Below are positions 1 to 11,482 of a stretch of 64,000 bases of DNA, piece after piece. Under the pieces are notes generated by a model. That model did not search any database and was not told the origin of the DNA. It was given only the letters and a program-made list of their open reading frames with translations. The position numbers were made by a program, and so were the translations under genes. The stretch is from Lumnitzera littorea (Eukaryota > Streptophyta > Magnoliopsida > Myrtales > Combretaceae), in the NCBI GenBank assembly GCA_024138015.1, contig JAMXBB010000003.1, positions 71,846,302 through 71,910,301 on the forward strand, written 5' to 3'. Positions within the stretch are counted from its first letter, which is position 1, and each line of letters begins with the position of its first letter.

Positions 1-2690
1 ATATGTATAAAAGACGTCCTTTTTAGGTGGGCGAAGGAAATGAATGTGAATATCAAGGGCTTATAAAAATAGATTGGGTTCCTGTAATGTTTTAGGATTT
101 TGAGCTAATTCAATAATCTTAAGAATCGAACCTTTAAATTTAGGGTGTTAAATTAAGTTATCCATTTTATTTTAAAATTTATAATTTAGTTGGAAAAGTT
201 AGACGAAATAATCTAAGTAGAGTTAATTTCTTAAAATAAGTTATATAAAAATATTAATTTGAGAAAAGTATTAATTTATTAATAAAATTGATAATTGTAA
301 AATTCGAGATTTTAGATATAGCAAGATAAGTTAATTAATTTTTAAAAATAATTAATGAAGTTAAATTATACATAATATATATGTATTTAAATGTGATATA
401 TATTATATGTATTAAATATATACATATGATAATAATAAATTATAACAATTAGGTAAAATAATAGAAAATTAATAAAAAAATTGAACGGATAATTTATCAA
501 ATGATTTGTTAACTTAGTTTTAATTGGAAATAATGAGTTAACACTTAATTAACGAAGGGATAATACATGTCACTTAGGAAAATAAAAAATTGACGTGTTA
601 TATAAAGTCTAAATTTTATTTAATTAAGTAACTTTAGAAACTATAAAAAGGATTTAAGCCCTCAATTTTAATATTTTGGAACTTTGAAAATAAAAGAAAA
701 AAATTTAGAAAAATTAAAATAAAAGTAGAACAAGAAATAGGTTAGAATGGGTTTAAGGCAGTTCGTGTATTAAATCACAACTTGACTTGGAGTGGCTTAA
801 AGTTGCAATAGAGGATGGTTGGAGGGCGTATTTTGATAAGGTGTGGCGATTAGGTGATGGTTGGAGGTGATTTAGGTGAATCTGTTTTTTGCCTGTAATT
901 TAATTTTCTAAAAATATTGAATGTTGTTAATTAATTATGAAATTTACTTTTTTTGAGATTATTTTAAGTGTAGACTAATATAGTAATTTTATTTTAATTA
1001 AATAATTAGTGTAAATGAGTTTCTTAAGAAAATGCCTTATTTAAGCGAAAATTAAACTAATTTTATAAATATTAAATGATATTGTTTCAAGCTCAATTTT
1101 TGTATATAACAGGCTTAATATATATATATATAATTGTGGTAATAAGGATTTTAAAATTAAGCATGTTCATTATTTTTTATAATTATTTTGAATAAAATTA
1201 TCAATTTTACTGAATTGTTGAAATAATTAATTTTTGATGAAATTAATGAATGGGCTCTACATGTTTAGACTTCTAGATATTTATAATGATATTTGGAATA
1301 TTTAATTTTTATTTTACACATAAATTTGTTTATTTTTCTTAATTTTGAGCTAAAATTGCTATTTTTGTAAAAATTGATAATAATTAGTTTAGTATAATTG
1401 ATGATTGTTAATTAAACTACATATTTTTGTAAGTTTATAGAATTTTTCGTGAAATTAATCGAGTTTGTATACTATTTATTATGTATTTTTTTAATATAAG
1501 CTTATATATTGACTTAATATATACTATAGTAATTAGTACTAGTAAGATATTTGTCAAATTCACGTAAAATAAACACATTAGGGTATATTAAGGGTTATTG
1601 GATAAGTTTGGAAAGTGCGATTTTTAGGTTTTTTAGTTTAGTATTAAAATTTATTCGGGTTAATTATGGAGTTAGAGTAACATATGGTTGAGTCATAATG
1701 AAAAATGGATATTTTTTGGATTTTGATAGTATGGATAGACTTGATTCTTAAGGTATATCACTAATATTCAAAATAATGATCGTGATAACATAAAGTTTAT
1801 TGAAATCGAATAGGAAATGAGTAAGATACGGTTAAATGAAGTTTAAGGGCATAGTAAGGAAATTTATGAGAATTTAAATTTGACTGGTATTTGACTTGGA
1901 AGCAATGTTTATATTTTCATAAGTGTGATAAGTAAGGAAGGATTACGTTACGAAGTATAGGATATTGTGCTATTGTTAAGTTTAGGCAAGTAAATCTAAC
2001 TCATGTTTGGAGTAGCTTATTGTTACTTATAACACTGCGTGTTGTTAAGCTCAGGTAGGTGGATTTAACCCATGCTTAGAGTAACCTATTGCTACTTATA
2101 ATACTATGTGCTATTTGATGCTGTGTTGATTGAATATGGGTGTATCTTGAGTGAATCGATATGCTATTATAGTGGATGCTGATATGACGATTTTGAATGA
2201 CAGTAACTATATTTTGGTTAAACTATTAAATTGCTATGTTGACTGATGATTTGTGCTTATGAATGATTGTGTCAATTAAGAAAGTTAAGTGATTACCAAC
2301 TTAATTTTCTTAGTGTTCACCTGAGTAAACTTTAAGTAAGATACTAGAATTCTATTAGGGAAAGTTTGAAAACTAGAATCAAATCACTAAGTTGAATAAA
2401 ATTGAAAGATTGGTTGTGTTGAGTGATATACTTGAGTTGTTATTGCATATCATGGTATGGTATGGTAGAAAAAGGGACCTACGGGTCAAAATCTTCATAA
2501 TGAGGTTTCCAAGTGATCATGGAAAGAATATAGCCTTATGAACTCGGTTTTTGGAAGCATATAGATCACATTGCCTAAATATTGTGACTATCTTGATAGT
2601 CAAATTTGGTAGACTATAGTATGTGGTCTAATTTGGTAGTGTTACTACTTTGATTTGGTAAGCTACAGTGTGTAGTTTAATTTTGTTAAA
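1..2690. other. AT-rich non-coding DNA, probably LTR-derived
   Basis: No reading frame of note and no recognisable protein motif on either strand. The stretch is very AT-rich, with short runs of alternating AT and a tandem repeat near 1966-2103. From about 2440 it becomes less AT-rich and shows LTR-like short imperfect repeats around the phrase atttggtag at 2605-2680. It stops where the gag-like sequence of element A begins near 2700. It may be an LTR inserted into, or replacing, the 5' part of element A, whose 5' LTR and start of gag are not seen. The left end is cut by the window, so its class cannot be settled. Confidence 0.4.
1966..2103. repeat. Two-copy tandem repeat, period 69 bp
   Basis: Two diverged copies lie head to tail. 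The word gttaag starts at 1975 and again at 2044, and both copies continue through a shared core ending in ttacttataa. Most differences between the copies are transitions. This is a minisatellite-like duplication inside non-coding DNA. Confidence 0.75.
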
Positions 2691-2769
2691 CAAAATTGGG
2701 GATCTTACTTCTAGGCAGCTCATTGTTGCCTTTTTTGATACTATAACCAAGGTAATCGAATTAATCACC

Positions 2770-3745
2770 CAATTCGATCGCAGTGAGCTAGAGGAGTAAT
2801 AGACCAAGCTGCTAGATGAAGACTAGAGTTGGAGGAGATTGAGGAAGATGATGAGGAGTTGGATGTTGAAGAGTTTGGGGAGGAAGAAGAAGAAGTTGAC
2901 TATTACTAAGCATAGGGACGAGTACGTCGAGCTTATTGAGGGTTAGATAATGTTAAGGTTTAAATCTCGTCCTTTAGTGGAAGTTGAGATGTAGATGAAT
3001 AATTGAAGTGGGAAGAAAAGATTGAGAAGGTATTTGAATGTTATGGATATATAAATGTTGTCAAAGTCCGACTTATTATGCTGGAGTTTACTGGGTATAC
3101 TACTGTGTGGTAGAAAATTTGAATGTAGTTAGAGTAAGGGATGAAAGACAGGGTGTTAGAACCTATGATGAGATGAAAAGATTGTTAAGGGATAGATTCA
3201 TACCTGAGACCTACCTACAAGATATGTTTGTAAAGTTATAGGAGCTTCGCCTAGGAAGCAGATCTGTTGATGACTATGTTAGAGTTCCAAATGCTTGTGA
3301 TCCAAGTTAATGTGGAAGAACTAGAGGCCCGCATAATATCGAGGTTCATTTTTGGATTTAGATTTGAGATTTGCAACATTGTTGAAGTACAAAGATTTTA
3401 TACTTTGGAAGAGGCGATTAAGATAGCGTAGAGGGTTGAAAGGCAGAGGAGAAGTATTTTAAGCCAACTTGAGCTAACATTCTTGGGAGTCTTTGTACCA
3501 TACCGATCTATTCAAGCTGAGTTGAAGAGGCCATACCGAGTCGAGGATAGGAAGGACCAATCTGATAATAGCCGAACAAGCCAATAGAGCTAAGTCGGTT
3601 AGCTAGGACAAACTGAGGCTAAGCCGACCCTAAGGACATATGACAAGGGTTAAACCTTCGAACAAAAGATTAGCGAGGTGAAGTGTTTTAAATGCTTAAG
3701 CTTTGAACACATAGCTACTGAGTGTTCGAATCAACGTATTATGAT
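2770..3745 (+). pseudogene. gag pseudogene of element A
   Basis: This is the remnant of the capsid and nucleocapsid protein that packages retrotransposon RNA into particles. After a run of acidic codons at about 2815-2910 there is a broken gag core, with readable pieces such as VRLIMLEFTGY and VEELEARIISRF near 3065-3340. It ends in an intact CCHC zinc knuckle (C-x2-C-x4-H-x4-C) at about 3682-3730 that reads CFKCLSFEHIATEC. Several stops and frameshifts interrupt it, including one directly after the first conserved block at 3239. The start is missing. Element B carries the same acidic run at 24355-24440. Confidence 0.8.
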
Positions 3746-3884
3746 GCTCTGAGGAGATGTAGTTGATAGGATTGACGGGAGTAAGCCTAAAGAGGAGAAG
3801 GATGTTTGAGAGGCAGAAGCTAAGTGACCAACTTGGCTATAGATCTTTCTCGAAACTCGGTAAGGAACTCAATACTAATCTGAG

Positions 3885-5540
3885 AACTAGGGTCATCAAT
3901 TTTCTTTACTACTTGGACGATCTTGGTTGTTTGACCAACGTGTTACTCATGATGGGTATAAGAACACTTGTGCCTTTGTTAAGGATGGAAGGAAGATTAT
4001 GTTGCAACCTATGATCCCATCTTAAGTAAATGAAACTTACAATTAGCTCACTCGAGCTAGTAAGAAGAAAGCCTTGATGATGAGCCGAATAGAGCTCCGA
4101 ACTGCTAAAAGAGTTAAAGAGCTTATGTTCTTGTTGATCAGAACATTGTTGGAGAAAAGAGATTTAGAGGATATTCTTGATGAAATTCGAAGCCTGCTAA
4201 ATGATTTTTTTGATCTGTTTCCTAAAGAACTGTTTAAAGGATTGCCTCCAGTCTAAGGTATTGAGCATTGTATTGATCTATAGCTAGGTACCGTTCTTCC
4301 AAACCAACCTTTATACAAAATGAACCTTGAGCAAGCTACTGAGCTGAAGAGACAAGTGGACGAAGTTGTAAAGTTAGGGTATGTAAAGGAGAGCATAAGC
4401 CCTTACATAGTGTTAACTTGCTTGTTTCGAAGAAAGATGGTTTGTGGCGTATGTGTAATGATAGCTGAGCAATAAACCAAATTACTATTAAATACAAATA
4501 TATCCGATACTGAGTCTCGATGACATGTTAGATGAGCTTTATGGTACAAAAATATTCTTAAAGATTGATTTGCGAAGTGGCTACCACCAAACTCGCATGA
4601 GATCGGGTGATGGGTGGAAGACTGCCTTTAAGATTAGGCATGGTCTCTATGAATTGATGGTGATGTTGTTTGGACTTACTAATGTATCGAGTATATTTAT
4701 GAGGTTAATGAACCATGTGATATGCTCCTTGATTGGATGATGTGTGATTGTATATTTTGATGACATATTGGTATACAATGCCAACCTGAGCAACTATGTT
4801 CAACATCTTCGAGCAATATTTAACATTCGGCAAACCGAGAAGTTAAATGGAAATTTGAAGAAGTGTATGTTTTGCCAGGATAAAGTGATTTTTCTTAGGT
4901 TTGTAGTATTAGGGGAAGGAATTTGAGCAGATGAAGAAAATATCTGAGTTGTTTTGGAATGGTCCATGCTAAATAGTGTCACTAAATTATGAAGTTTCCA
5001 TGGTTTAGCTTCTTTCTACAAGTGCTTTATTAAGGACTTCAATACAATCGCAATCCCCTTGACCGAGCTGACAAAGAAGGGTGATGGATTTTGGTGGAAC
5101 GATTGAGTTGAACAGAGCTTCAAGGAGATCAAAGAGAAGCTCACCTAAGTGCTTGTCCTGTTACTACCAAACTTTGACTTGCCCTTTAAGTTAGAAGGTA
5201 ATGCTTTAGGAGTTGGAATTGGTGTTGTCCTGATATAAGAGTGACGACTTGTTGCCTACTATAGTGAGAAGTTTTGTAGTCCTGTCCTGAACTATTTTGT
5301 ATACGAGAAAGAGTTATATTCTCTCTACCAAGCCCTCACTGTTTAGTAATACTATCTATTACTTCGAGAGTTTATTATTTACACTGACCATGAATCCTTA
5401 AAGTATCTTAGGAGTTAGAATAAACTCTTAAAAAGATAAGCCAAGTGGTTAGAGTTTATGGAAGGATTTTCCTATGTGATCTGGCACAAGAAGGGAAGCG
5501 TAAATGTGGTTGTCGATGCTTTGTCATGGTGATAAACCTT
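3885..5540 (+). pseudogene. pol pseudogene of element A: protease remnant, RT, RNase H
   Basis: This is the copying part of pol. Only the C-terminal end of the protease is left near 3905-4015; the DSG active-site part seen in relatives is gone, so there is an internal deletion at about 3890. A linker follows at 4074-4255. RT runs from about 4320 to 5090 and keeps the catalytic YFDD box at about 4750, next to the stretch ending ILVYN. RNase H spans about 5130-5540 and keeps the YTDHES motif near 5375-5395. Stops fall at many codons that are Trp or Gln in relatives. RT converts element RNA to DNA and RNase H removes the RNA strand. Confidence 0.85.
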
Positions 5541-5599
5541 ACTGACCACTTTGTAGAAAAAATTATTGGGATTCTCACTCATCGTTGAGCAGTATGCTT

Positions 5600-6831
5600 A
5601 AGATGCTCATTTCGGCTTTATTATAGAGTAGTGTAGGGATGAAATTACTGTTAAAGGATATTATCTTAAGGAAGGCTATTTATTTAAGGACCGATAGCTA
5701 TGTATACCAAACTGTTCCACGCGTAAGCTATTGGTTAAGAAAGCTCATAGCAGAGGGTTATCTGGTTATTTTAGGAAGATTAAGACAACCAACTTATTGA
5801 AGGAAAACTTTTATTGATCGGGTTTGGCCAAGGATGTTCATGAGGTAGTTGGGAATTATGAGGTATGCAAACGAGTTAAGGGGAAGAGAAAACCCCATGG
5901 AGAGTACATGCCCTTGTTGACACCAACTTCACCTTAGGCCTACTTCAGCATAGACTTTGTCTTAGGGTTGCCTTGGACATCTAGAGGAAAAGATTCCATA
6001 TTGGACCGCTTTAGCAAAATGGTATGCTTTAGCAAAATGGCGCTTTATATATTGTTTATTTGTTTTTGAAGGAGGTTGTTCAACTACATGGAGTACCTAA
6101 AACTATTGTTTTAGATTGGGATATGAAATTTTTGAACTATTTTTGGAAGACCCTTTGGAGAAAAGTTGGAACTAAACTTGTGTTTACCTCCAGTAGCTAC
6201 CTTCGAACTGATGGCCAGACTGAAGTGGTGAACATAACATTAGGCAATCTACTTAAAAGTTGTGGGAAATAACTTAAGGGATTTGAATCTATGCTTACTA
6301 GTTGTGGAGTTTTCATACAATCAGACTATCCATAGTGCTACTAGGAAGACTCCATTTGAGGTCATCTATGAGTTAATTTGGAGTTGATCGAGCTCAAGAA
6401 TTTCAAGGACCACACCAATCTGTAACTAGGAAAATCGTCAAGTTCAATTAGAGACAATAAGAGATTGGTAGCCGAGGTTGCCGAATTGTTTCTTCCAGCC
6501 AAGAGACTTAGTATGGATTTACCTCAGCTGAGAGTGATTCTTACAATTGAGACAGAATAAGCTATCCCCTCGAGCTGATGGTCCTTTCAAAGTCTTGAAA
6601 AAAGTTAACCACAATGCCTATCAAATCGAGTTAACTAATGACTATGGTGTTTCCTCCATCTTTAATATATTTGACTTTATTCAGCACCAACTAGAAGAAG
6701 GCCTTTTGAATGCCCATAGAGGACAACCGGAGATTGCTATAGATTCAAGGACAAATCTCTCTGACTCCCAGGTAGATAATAGGTATCAACCTCTTGGACC
6801 AATTACCCGTAGCCAAGTTAGGGGACTCTAA
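5600..6831 (+). pseudogene. Integrase pseudogene of element A, ending inside the 3' LTR
   Basis: The integrase joined element DNA to the host chromosome. A degenerate zinc-binding head is visible at about 5740-5890, followed by the core: the first Asp in FSIDFVLGLP at about 5940-5970, the second in the LDWDMKF stretch near 6110-6135, and the Glu in DGQTEVVN near 6215-6240. The C-terminal part has an open frame from 6547, reading KLSPRADGPFKVL and later LGPITRSQVRGL, with a stop at 6829-6831. The LTR begins at about 6777, so the last 18 codons or so lie in the LTR. Frameshifts and stops disrupt the middle. Confidence 0.85.
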
Positions 6832-7639
6832 GGACTTACTCGAAGGATGTTAGCTCGAAGCCATATTCGAGATGGAGATTTCTATTCAGAACTAATCCCT
6901 TGCTGATCTGATTGTCAGATCCTCATGTGTGCCAGACCTGCTCCTACCCAACAGTTGTGTTATGACAAGACATTTAAGAAGGCAGCTTTAAGACTATCCG
7001 AGCTGATCTCCTGAGCTAATCACAAGAACTTGACCCCAACTCAAGCTGACTACTTTGTAATAAGACTGACCAGGCCCTGATTTGATGCAGATCAGGTCGG
7101 CTCCTAACTGCAACCCTTCTTCTCTCTTTTTCGCCACCTTGTACCATATTTCTAACATCTAGCAACCAAGCGACACATATCTTCTAACATGACTTTCTAG
7201 AGAGATTCTTTACTTTTTCGTACTAAATATTTTTTTCTCTTTTACTCTTTTTAGTATGTATCATTTAACCTAATTGTATACCTTTTTGTCTTTTCATATA
7301 TGTAAAGTAGCTTTAGTGGACGAGTATATAAACTCTCACTCACTTGTATACAGATAATCAATCATCAATATCTGAATATTATTCAGGTTTACCTTGAGCA
7401 ACCTTAGTATTCTTATTATCCTTCAACTCTTATCATTTCCTTTAGTAAGGAACAGTAGCGAGTGACTTTTCAGTTCGAATTGGTATGTCATACCTAATGG
7501 ATTGTAAGATGAGTAGGATTAAGTGGTGTATCATTATCTATTTAATAGCTGCTCAAATTCTGCTAGCTTTTTCTTTTGTTTGCTTTTGGTTTGTTTCATC
7601 ATGGTGCTTCTTTATGTATCTTACCTCGGAGATGAATCG
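6777..7639 (+). repeat. 3' LTR of element A
   Basis: Its limits come from alignment with the B LTRs (22835-23724 and 43577-45512). Shared landmarks are the start taatagg (from tgatagg), the gctcgaagcc block near 6855, the tactaaatat block near 7220 and a TATA box near 7325. The end has decayed from tca to tcg. The length, about 860 bp, matches the 890 bp of the B 5' LTR. It encodes the C-terminal tail of pol at its start. Confidence 0.8.
7325..7332 (+). promoter_or_regulatory. LTR TATA box, element A
   Basis: TATATAAA lies about 550 bp into the LTR and aligns with the TATATAAA of the B 5' LTR at 23411. In the 3' LTR of B the same site has decayed to TATGTAAA. It is the expected Pol II start signal of the element. 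Confidence 0.6.
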
Positions 7640-7955
7640 GCAGCAATTGTATTGCCATACCAACTAAGTCTGGGAAGACCTTCGAGCGTATAGTCTCAAG
7701 TGGGATGAAGGATGATGGTCCAGGGGGATCTAAGTTTAGCTAATAGGGAACGAGTGTGGGTTCTCTACCCCCTCCTTCCTATCCCCTTCCTTCCACCCCA
7801 TGAAAGTTGTGGACATAAAGGAGTACATCTAGAAGTTCGATGTCCCAAAGAAGTAGGAGTTAACACCCTAACACCTTTGAAGGGTTCAACTGCTCTAACT
7901 ACACCTTCACCAAGCTTAATGATTTCAAGCCATGTCCACCGGCTTAATTGGTCAA
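7640..7955. other. Unassigned sequence between A and a minus-strand LTR
   Basis: This is the right flank of element A. It is more GC-rich than its surroundings. On the plus strand a 95-codon open frame covers 7712-7999 (start MMVQGDLSLANRER), but it shows no motif I recognise and runs into the neighbouring LTR. Together with 9471-10437 it may be the interrupted coding region of an unknown element. I cannot assign a function. Confidence 0.3.
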
Positions 7956-9466
7956 TGTATAGGCAAGTGCACCTATTAAGTTATAATATAGTGGACTAGT
8001 AAACTTATGTACATTACTCATTCTCGCTTTACTATTTTACTTAAGAGGAAATATTAAATTCTAGTTGCAAAACAAAATAACTAAAACCCTAACAACTAAA
8101 AGAGAAATAAAATTAAATAACAATTAATTAAGAATGAGATGACAAAACAAGAAACCCTAAATAATCATACGGATATTTAGACTCTATTTCACTAAGAAAT
8201 TAACATGCAATAATTCAAAAGATTTCTAATTCATTCTCTGTTCTCATTAATTGGGAGAATTCGTTTATCGTGTTAATAGGAATCACTTCACTTATTAACT
8301 TCTAACCTTAACAACATTCTATTAGAATTGCTTTTGGAATAGAGTAAGTTAAGATAACATTAAGAACAAGAATTCCCTTACAAATATTATAATAAAATCC
8401 AAAAGAATTCTATAATTTATCATTAAGATTATAGAAATTCTCTTCAATTGTGGTAGATCTAATCACATAGCAAGCGTCGCGGCCTTAATATATAATATTG
8501 AATAATTAGATTGGGACTTTAGAAATAACAACCTAATCAATGAAAAACACACAATTAAATTAACAAGAAATAGGTGATTTCATTAGAATGAAACAAAGTA
8601 TGCACGTTACATGTCGATTCACCTTGAATTGGTCAAAATATGTGGAATTTCTTACTTTTCGTGGAGGATTAGATCCAGTAACTGGGGGTCTATGGCTAAC
8701 TGATATTGCTCATCATCATTTAGCTATTGCAATTCTTTTCTTGATAGCAAGTCACATGTATAGGACCAACTGGGGCATTAGGCATGGTCTAAAAGATATT
8801 TTAGAGGCTCATAAAGGTCCATTTACGGGCTAAGGCCATAAAGACAAGTATTCACAAGTCTAGATATCTAAAATTTACGCTAAAATCATGCTAGAAAGAT
8901 AATCTTGTAAGAAAATCATAATATTAAAATGAAAATGAAAATCCTTGGGTTATCTATAAATAACAGCCTCTTTTATCTTTTATCTCCCTTCTTCCCCCTG
9001 CTAAATGAATATCTAACTTTGTATCTATAAAAATTTGTAAAAATAACTCAAATATGGAAGTTTTCAAATGACATGGCACAACCATGCCTTAAGAACACAG
9101 GCATGAATATGGGCATGATTCTTAAGCATGTTTCTCCTAGCCATGATTCTTTAATAAACTCGTGAAATTTCCTATCGAAGGCATCATGACAAGGGAGTAT
9201 GGTTGTGTTCTCAACTGTAATCCTTTATGGACATTGATCTTCAATGAAATTTTCTTTTTAAGCTTGTTATCTTTGATTGGCTTTTCAAAGTAAGTGAAAT
9301 TCTTCTCAATACTTGGATAATCTTCATTCTTTTTACTTCAATAACTCCTTCAAGTCCTGAAATCAACAAATTACTTATCTAGTTATCAAAATCATTAAAA
9401 TTCACACCAAAATATAAGAAAATCATTGTAAAATACAATAATAAATATATGTAAATTTACACTCAC
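7956..9466 (-). repeat. Minus-strand LTR, Athila/Tat-like, carrying plastid DNA
   Basis: The left end, tgtataggcaagtgcac, matches the left ends of the LTRs at 15667 and 56743. On the minus strand the LTR starts near 9465 with TGAGTGTAAATTTACATATA, comparable to the start at 17028. There is no coding content apart from the inserted psaA piece. No primer site, internal domain or convincing TSD was found, so it may be a solo LTR or a fragment. The edges are accurate to a few bases on the left and about 10 on the right. Confidence 0.55.
8618..8850 (+). pseudogene. psaA: Plastid psaA fragment (nuclear plastid DNA, NUPT)
   Basis: This is an internal fragment of the photosystem I P700 apoprotein A1. 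The frame opening at 8588 becomes psaA-like from FTLNWSKY onward, then reads GGLDPVTGGLWLTDIAHHHL, the transmembrane stretch AIAILFLIASHMYRTNW and DILEAHKGPFTG. The match stops shortly after a premature stop at 8831-8833, where intact psaA has Gln. The region corresponds to roughly residues 265-345 of a protein of about 750. Compared with psaA as I recall it, the codon changes are C-to-T or G-to-A: Gly to Ser and Gly to Arg inside the fragment, Ala to Val near its start and Gln to stop at the end. It lies inside an LTR and has no promoter, so it cannot make a product. Confidence 0.9.
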
Positions 9467-9470
9467 TAGT

Positions 9471-10437
9471 ATATTAAGGACATGGGCCTTAATAATGAGG
9501 GTACGAGTAAAGAGCTGATTTTGGGTACCATGCTCCCTCGGGATAGTATTGCCTTAGATGAGTGATTGGGCAAATTTAATCGCTTGTTAGTTTTTGCATG
9601 AGTCTTTGTTCCTATCAAAGGTGTTAGATTGCTGGAGGTTGTAGAGGGAAAAGGTAGCTAAATTTAGTACTGATCTCCATTCTCTATTAAGTGGCTTTAA
9701 ATGTGCCTTTAGGACCCTTTTCCTTCCTATTGCAGGAGTCTAAGGAAGTGGGATAGGCTAAGGTTTCTTTATTTAAGGCATAGTAGAATGTCTAGGAAGT
9801 TGGAGGAAAAATTGTAGAGCTAAAAGGGAAAGTGGCTACATCCTCCAAAGGGGTGGAGGACGTTTGGGTTGTGGCTAAGAACATAAAGGAATGTAATGCT
9901 TGGCTTAACTCCGAGGTTATTCATCCTCTAAAGAAGAAGCTTCAGATAGCATGGGAATCTGCTATTGAGAAGAAGGCTACCATTGAAGATATTTGCTAGT
10001 TGTAGAGGTAGGTAGTCGTACTAGAGGGAGGGGAAGACTTTCCCCTGGTAATTGAGTAGACGATCTTCAATTCTATCATAGGACTACGATGGAAGGAGTT
10101 TTAAAAGAAATAGTTCCTTAAGGAGATGAAGTTTAGTTGAGATATTGTTTAGTAGGCTCACCTGGAACTCCACCTATAATGCATCTCATTCTTGTATTCA
10201 CCTCTACTTAAGCTGAAGTTTGAGGATGACTTTAAAGAGGAGGATGAAGGGAATGCTGAAGAGGGTACAAAGAGTTCATGGGCATCGACGACTTGTAGCG
10301 AAGAGGTTACCTTGCCTACGGATTTGATAGGGACTACGTCTAGGTAGTCCACTTCAAGCTCGTAGAGTAATCTCATCTTCAAGGACCTCAAGAAGCATCT
10401 AGGGCCAAACTAGATGTGGTTTTTGTTGTTTTTGCTG
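9471..10437 (+). pseudogene. Unrecognised degenerate coding region with coiled-coil character
   Basis: One frame from about 9757 to 10105 reads as a Lys/Glu-rich helical protein broken by stops, with readable pieces ELKGKVATSSKGVEDVWVVA and KKKLQIAWESAIEKKATIED. Further right an acidic stretch follows at about 10215-10275. Such long Lys/Glu-rich frames are common in accessory or gag-like genes of plant transposable elements, but I do not recognise the family. It is cut on the left by the LTR ending near 9466 and on the right by the long LTR starting at 10439. It could be one decayed element together with 7640-7955. Confidence 0.4.
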
Positions 10438-10541
10438 ATGTAACTATAAGGACTCTAGGGGAAGTCTAGTAGTATTACCTAGAATTTTCATATCATGTAT
10501 GTACCCATGATAAGAAAATCACTTTGTAAGTTAAAGATTAC

Positions 10542-10572
10542 AAGACTCTAAATAGTTAATTGTTAGAGTCTT
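10542..10572. repeat. Short hairpin, 10-bp arms
   Basis: AAGACTCTAA at 10542-10551 is the exact reverse complement of TTAGAGTCTT at 10563-10572, with an 11-base loop. It lies near the 3' end of the minus-strand LTR M. A role in polyadenylation or termination of LTR transcripts is possible but not shown. Confidence 0.5.
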
Positions 10573-11392
10573 TAATTTTAGTTCATTAACTTATTGTATA
10601 ATATAAATAACTTAATGGTAGCACTCTGCACTTGGTTCTTATCCCTGTCCCAACTATCAATCAACCTGTAAGGAAAAGAACTATTGGGGTGTAAGCTTAC
10701 GTTTAGTGAGATAAATTCCCTCGTCAATATTGCATGGCAGGAATTCATTAAATGCACAAACATATGAATGCATGAATAATCAGTATGCCAAACAATGTAT
10801 GCAGTAGCCTAGGAGCTGCATATAACTTAGAATTACGCCCCCCGTAATTGGGGTTGGAGATAATTAACTGACCTAAACCAAAATCCGAGTTCTAGCCCTT
10901 GGGTTTTATTTTATTTACAGTCTTATGATTAAGCTAAAACAAAATTATATACTTTATTTACTGAATAACAAATCAAATTTTCAAAATCTCAAGTCTAGCG
11001 GTATGGTGGTCTCTGCAATCTACAAACATACACCCTAAGTAAAAGCCACAAGATATAGCCTTTTACCAATGGTTGGCGTCTTCTGGTGCCTAGTAAGCCT
11101 GTCAGCTTAAGACAGAGACTTAATAAAATGATGACATATCTAGTGCCCAATCTTGTAGGAGGCTCTTCTCCTATGAATTCCTTCCCATTTTCTACGTGAA
11201 GCGACAGCTGGTGTTATTTGAATGTAATTATGGGGAATGCATGATTCATTGAATTTCTCAATCATATAAGTAATTAATCCAATTTTTCTTAGTGATAAGA
11301 CAATTTCATTCTATACAATTGCACGTATGAATTATTACAAACAAAATCTATTGTTACATGATTAACAAGCCATAGCATATAATCACAAATTC

Positions 11393-11482
11393 ATATACGT
11401 GTACTTCCCATATCCTACAAACATCCAATATATATATATATATATATTAGATGTTTGTAGGATATGGGAAGTACACGTATAT
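11393..11482. repeat. 90-bp near-perfect palindrome
   Basis: The left arm starts atatacgtgtacttcccat and continues through tcctacaaacatc. The right arm is its reverse complement, ending atgggaagtacacgtatat. The centre is an alternating AT run of about 20 bases. I see one mismatch in about 44 paired bases (cc against a single c with t in the arm near the centre). It lies within LTR M. Confidence 0.9.

Larger units (their letters stand above)
2700..7639 (+). mobile_element. Element A: decayed Ty3/gypsy retrotransposon
   Basis: Domain order is gag, zinc knuckle, protease remnant, RT, RNase H, integrase, then a 3' LTR, which is the Ty3/gypsy order. It is closely related to element B: their acidic gag stretch, RT, integrase and LTR align by eye. 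The 5' LTR, primer site and start of gag are not visible; the sequence before about 2700 is unrelated. The 3' LTR ends at 7639 by alignment with the B LTRs, with a mutated end (tcg instead of tca). Many stops and frameshifts show the element is dead. The pol frame ends inside the 3' LTR, a CRM-like trait. Confidence 0.85.

Noticed and set aside
4800..4982. Minus-strand frame opposite RT of element A
   Set aside because: It is the antisense shadow of the conserved RT on the plus strand.
8588..8617. ATG at 8588 as the start of a psaA-related gene
   Set aside because: The first ten or so codons do not match psaA, and the fragment is an internal piece with a premature stop, so the ATG is incidental.
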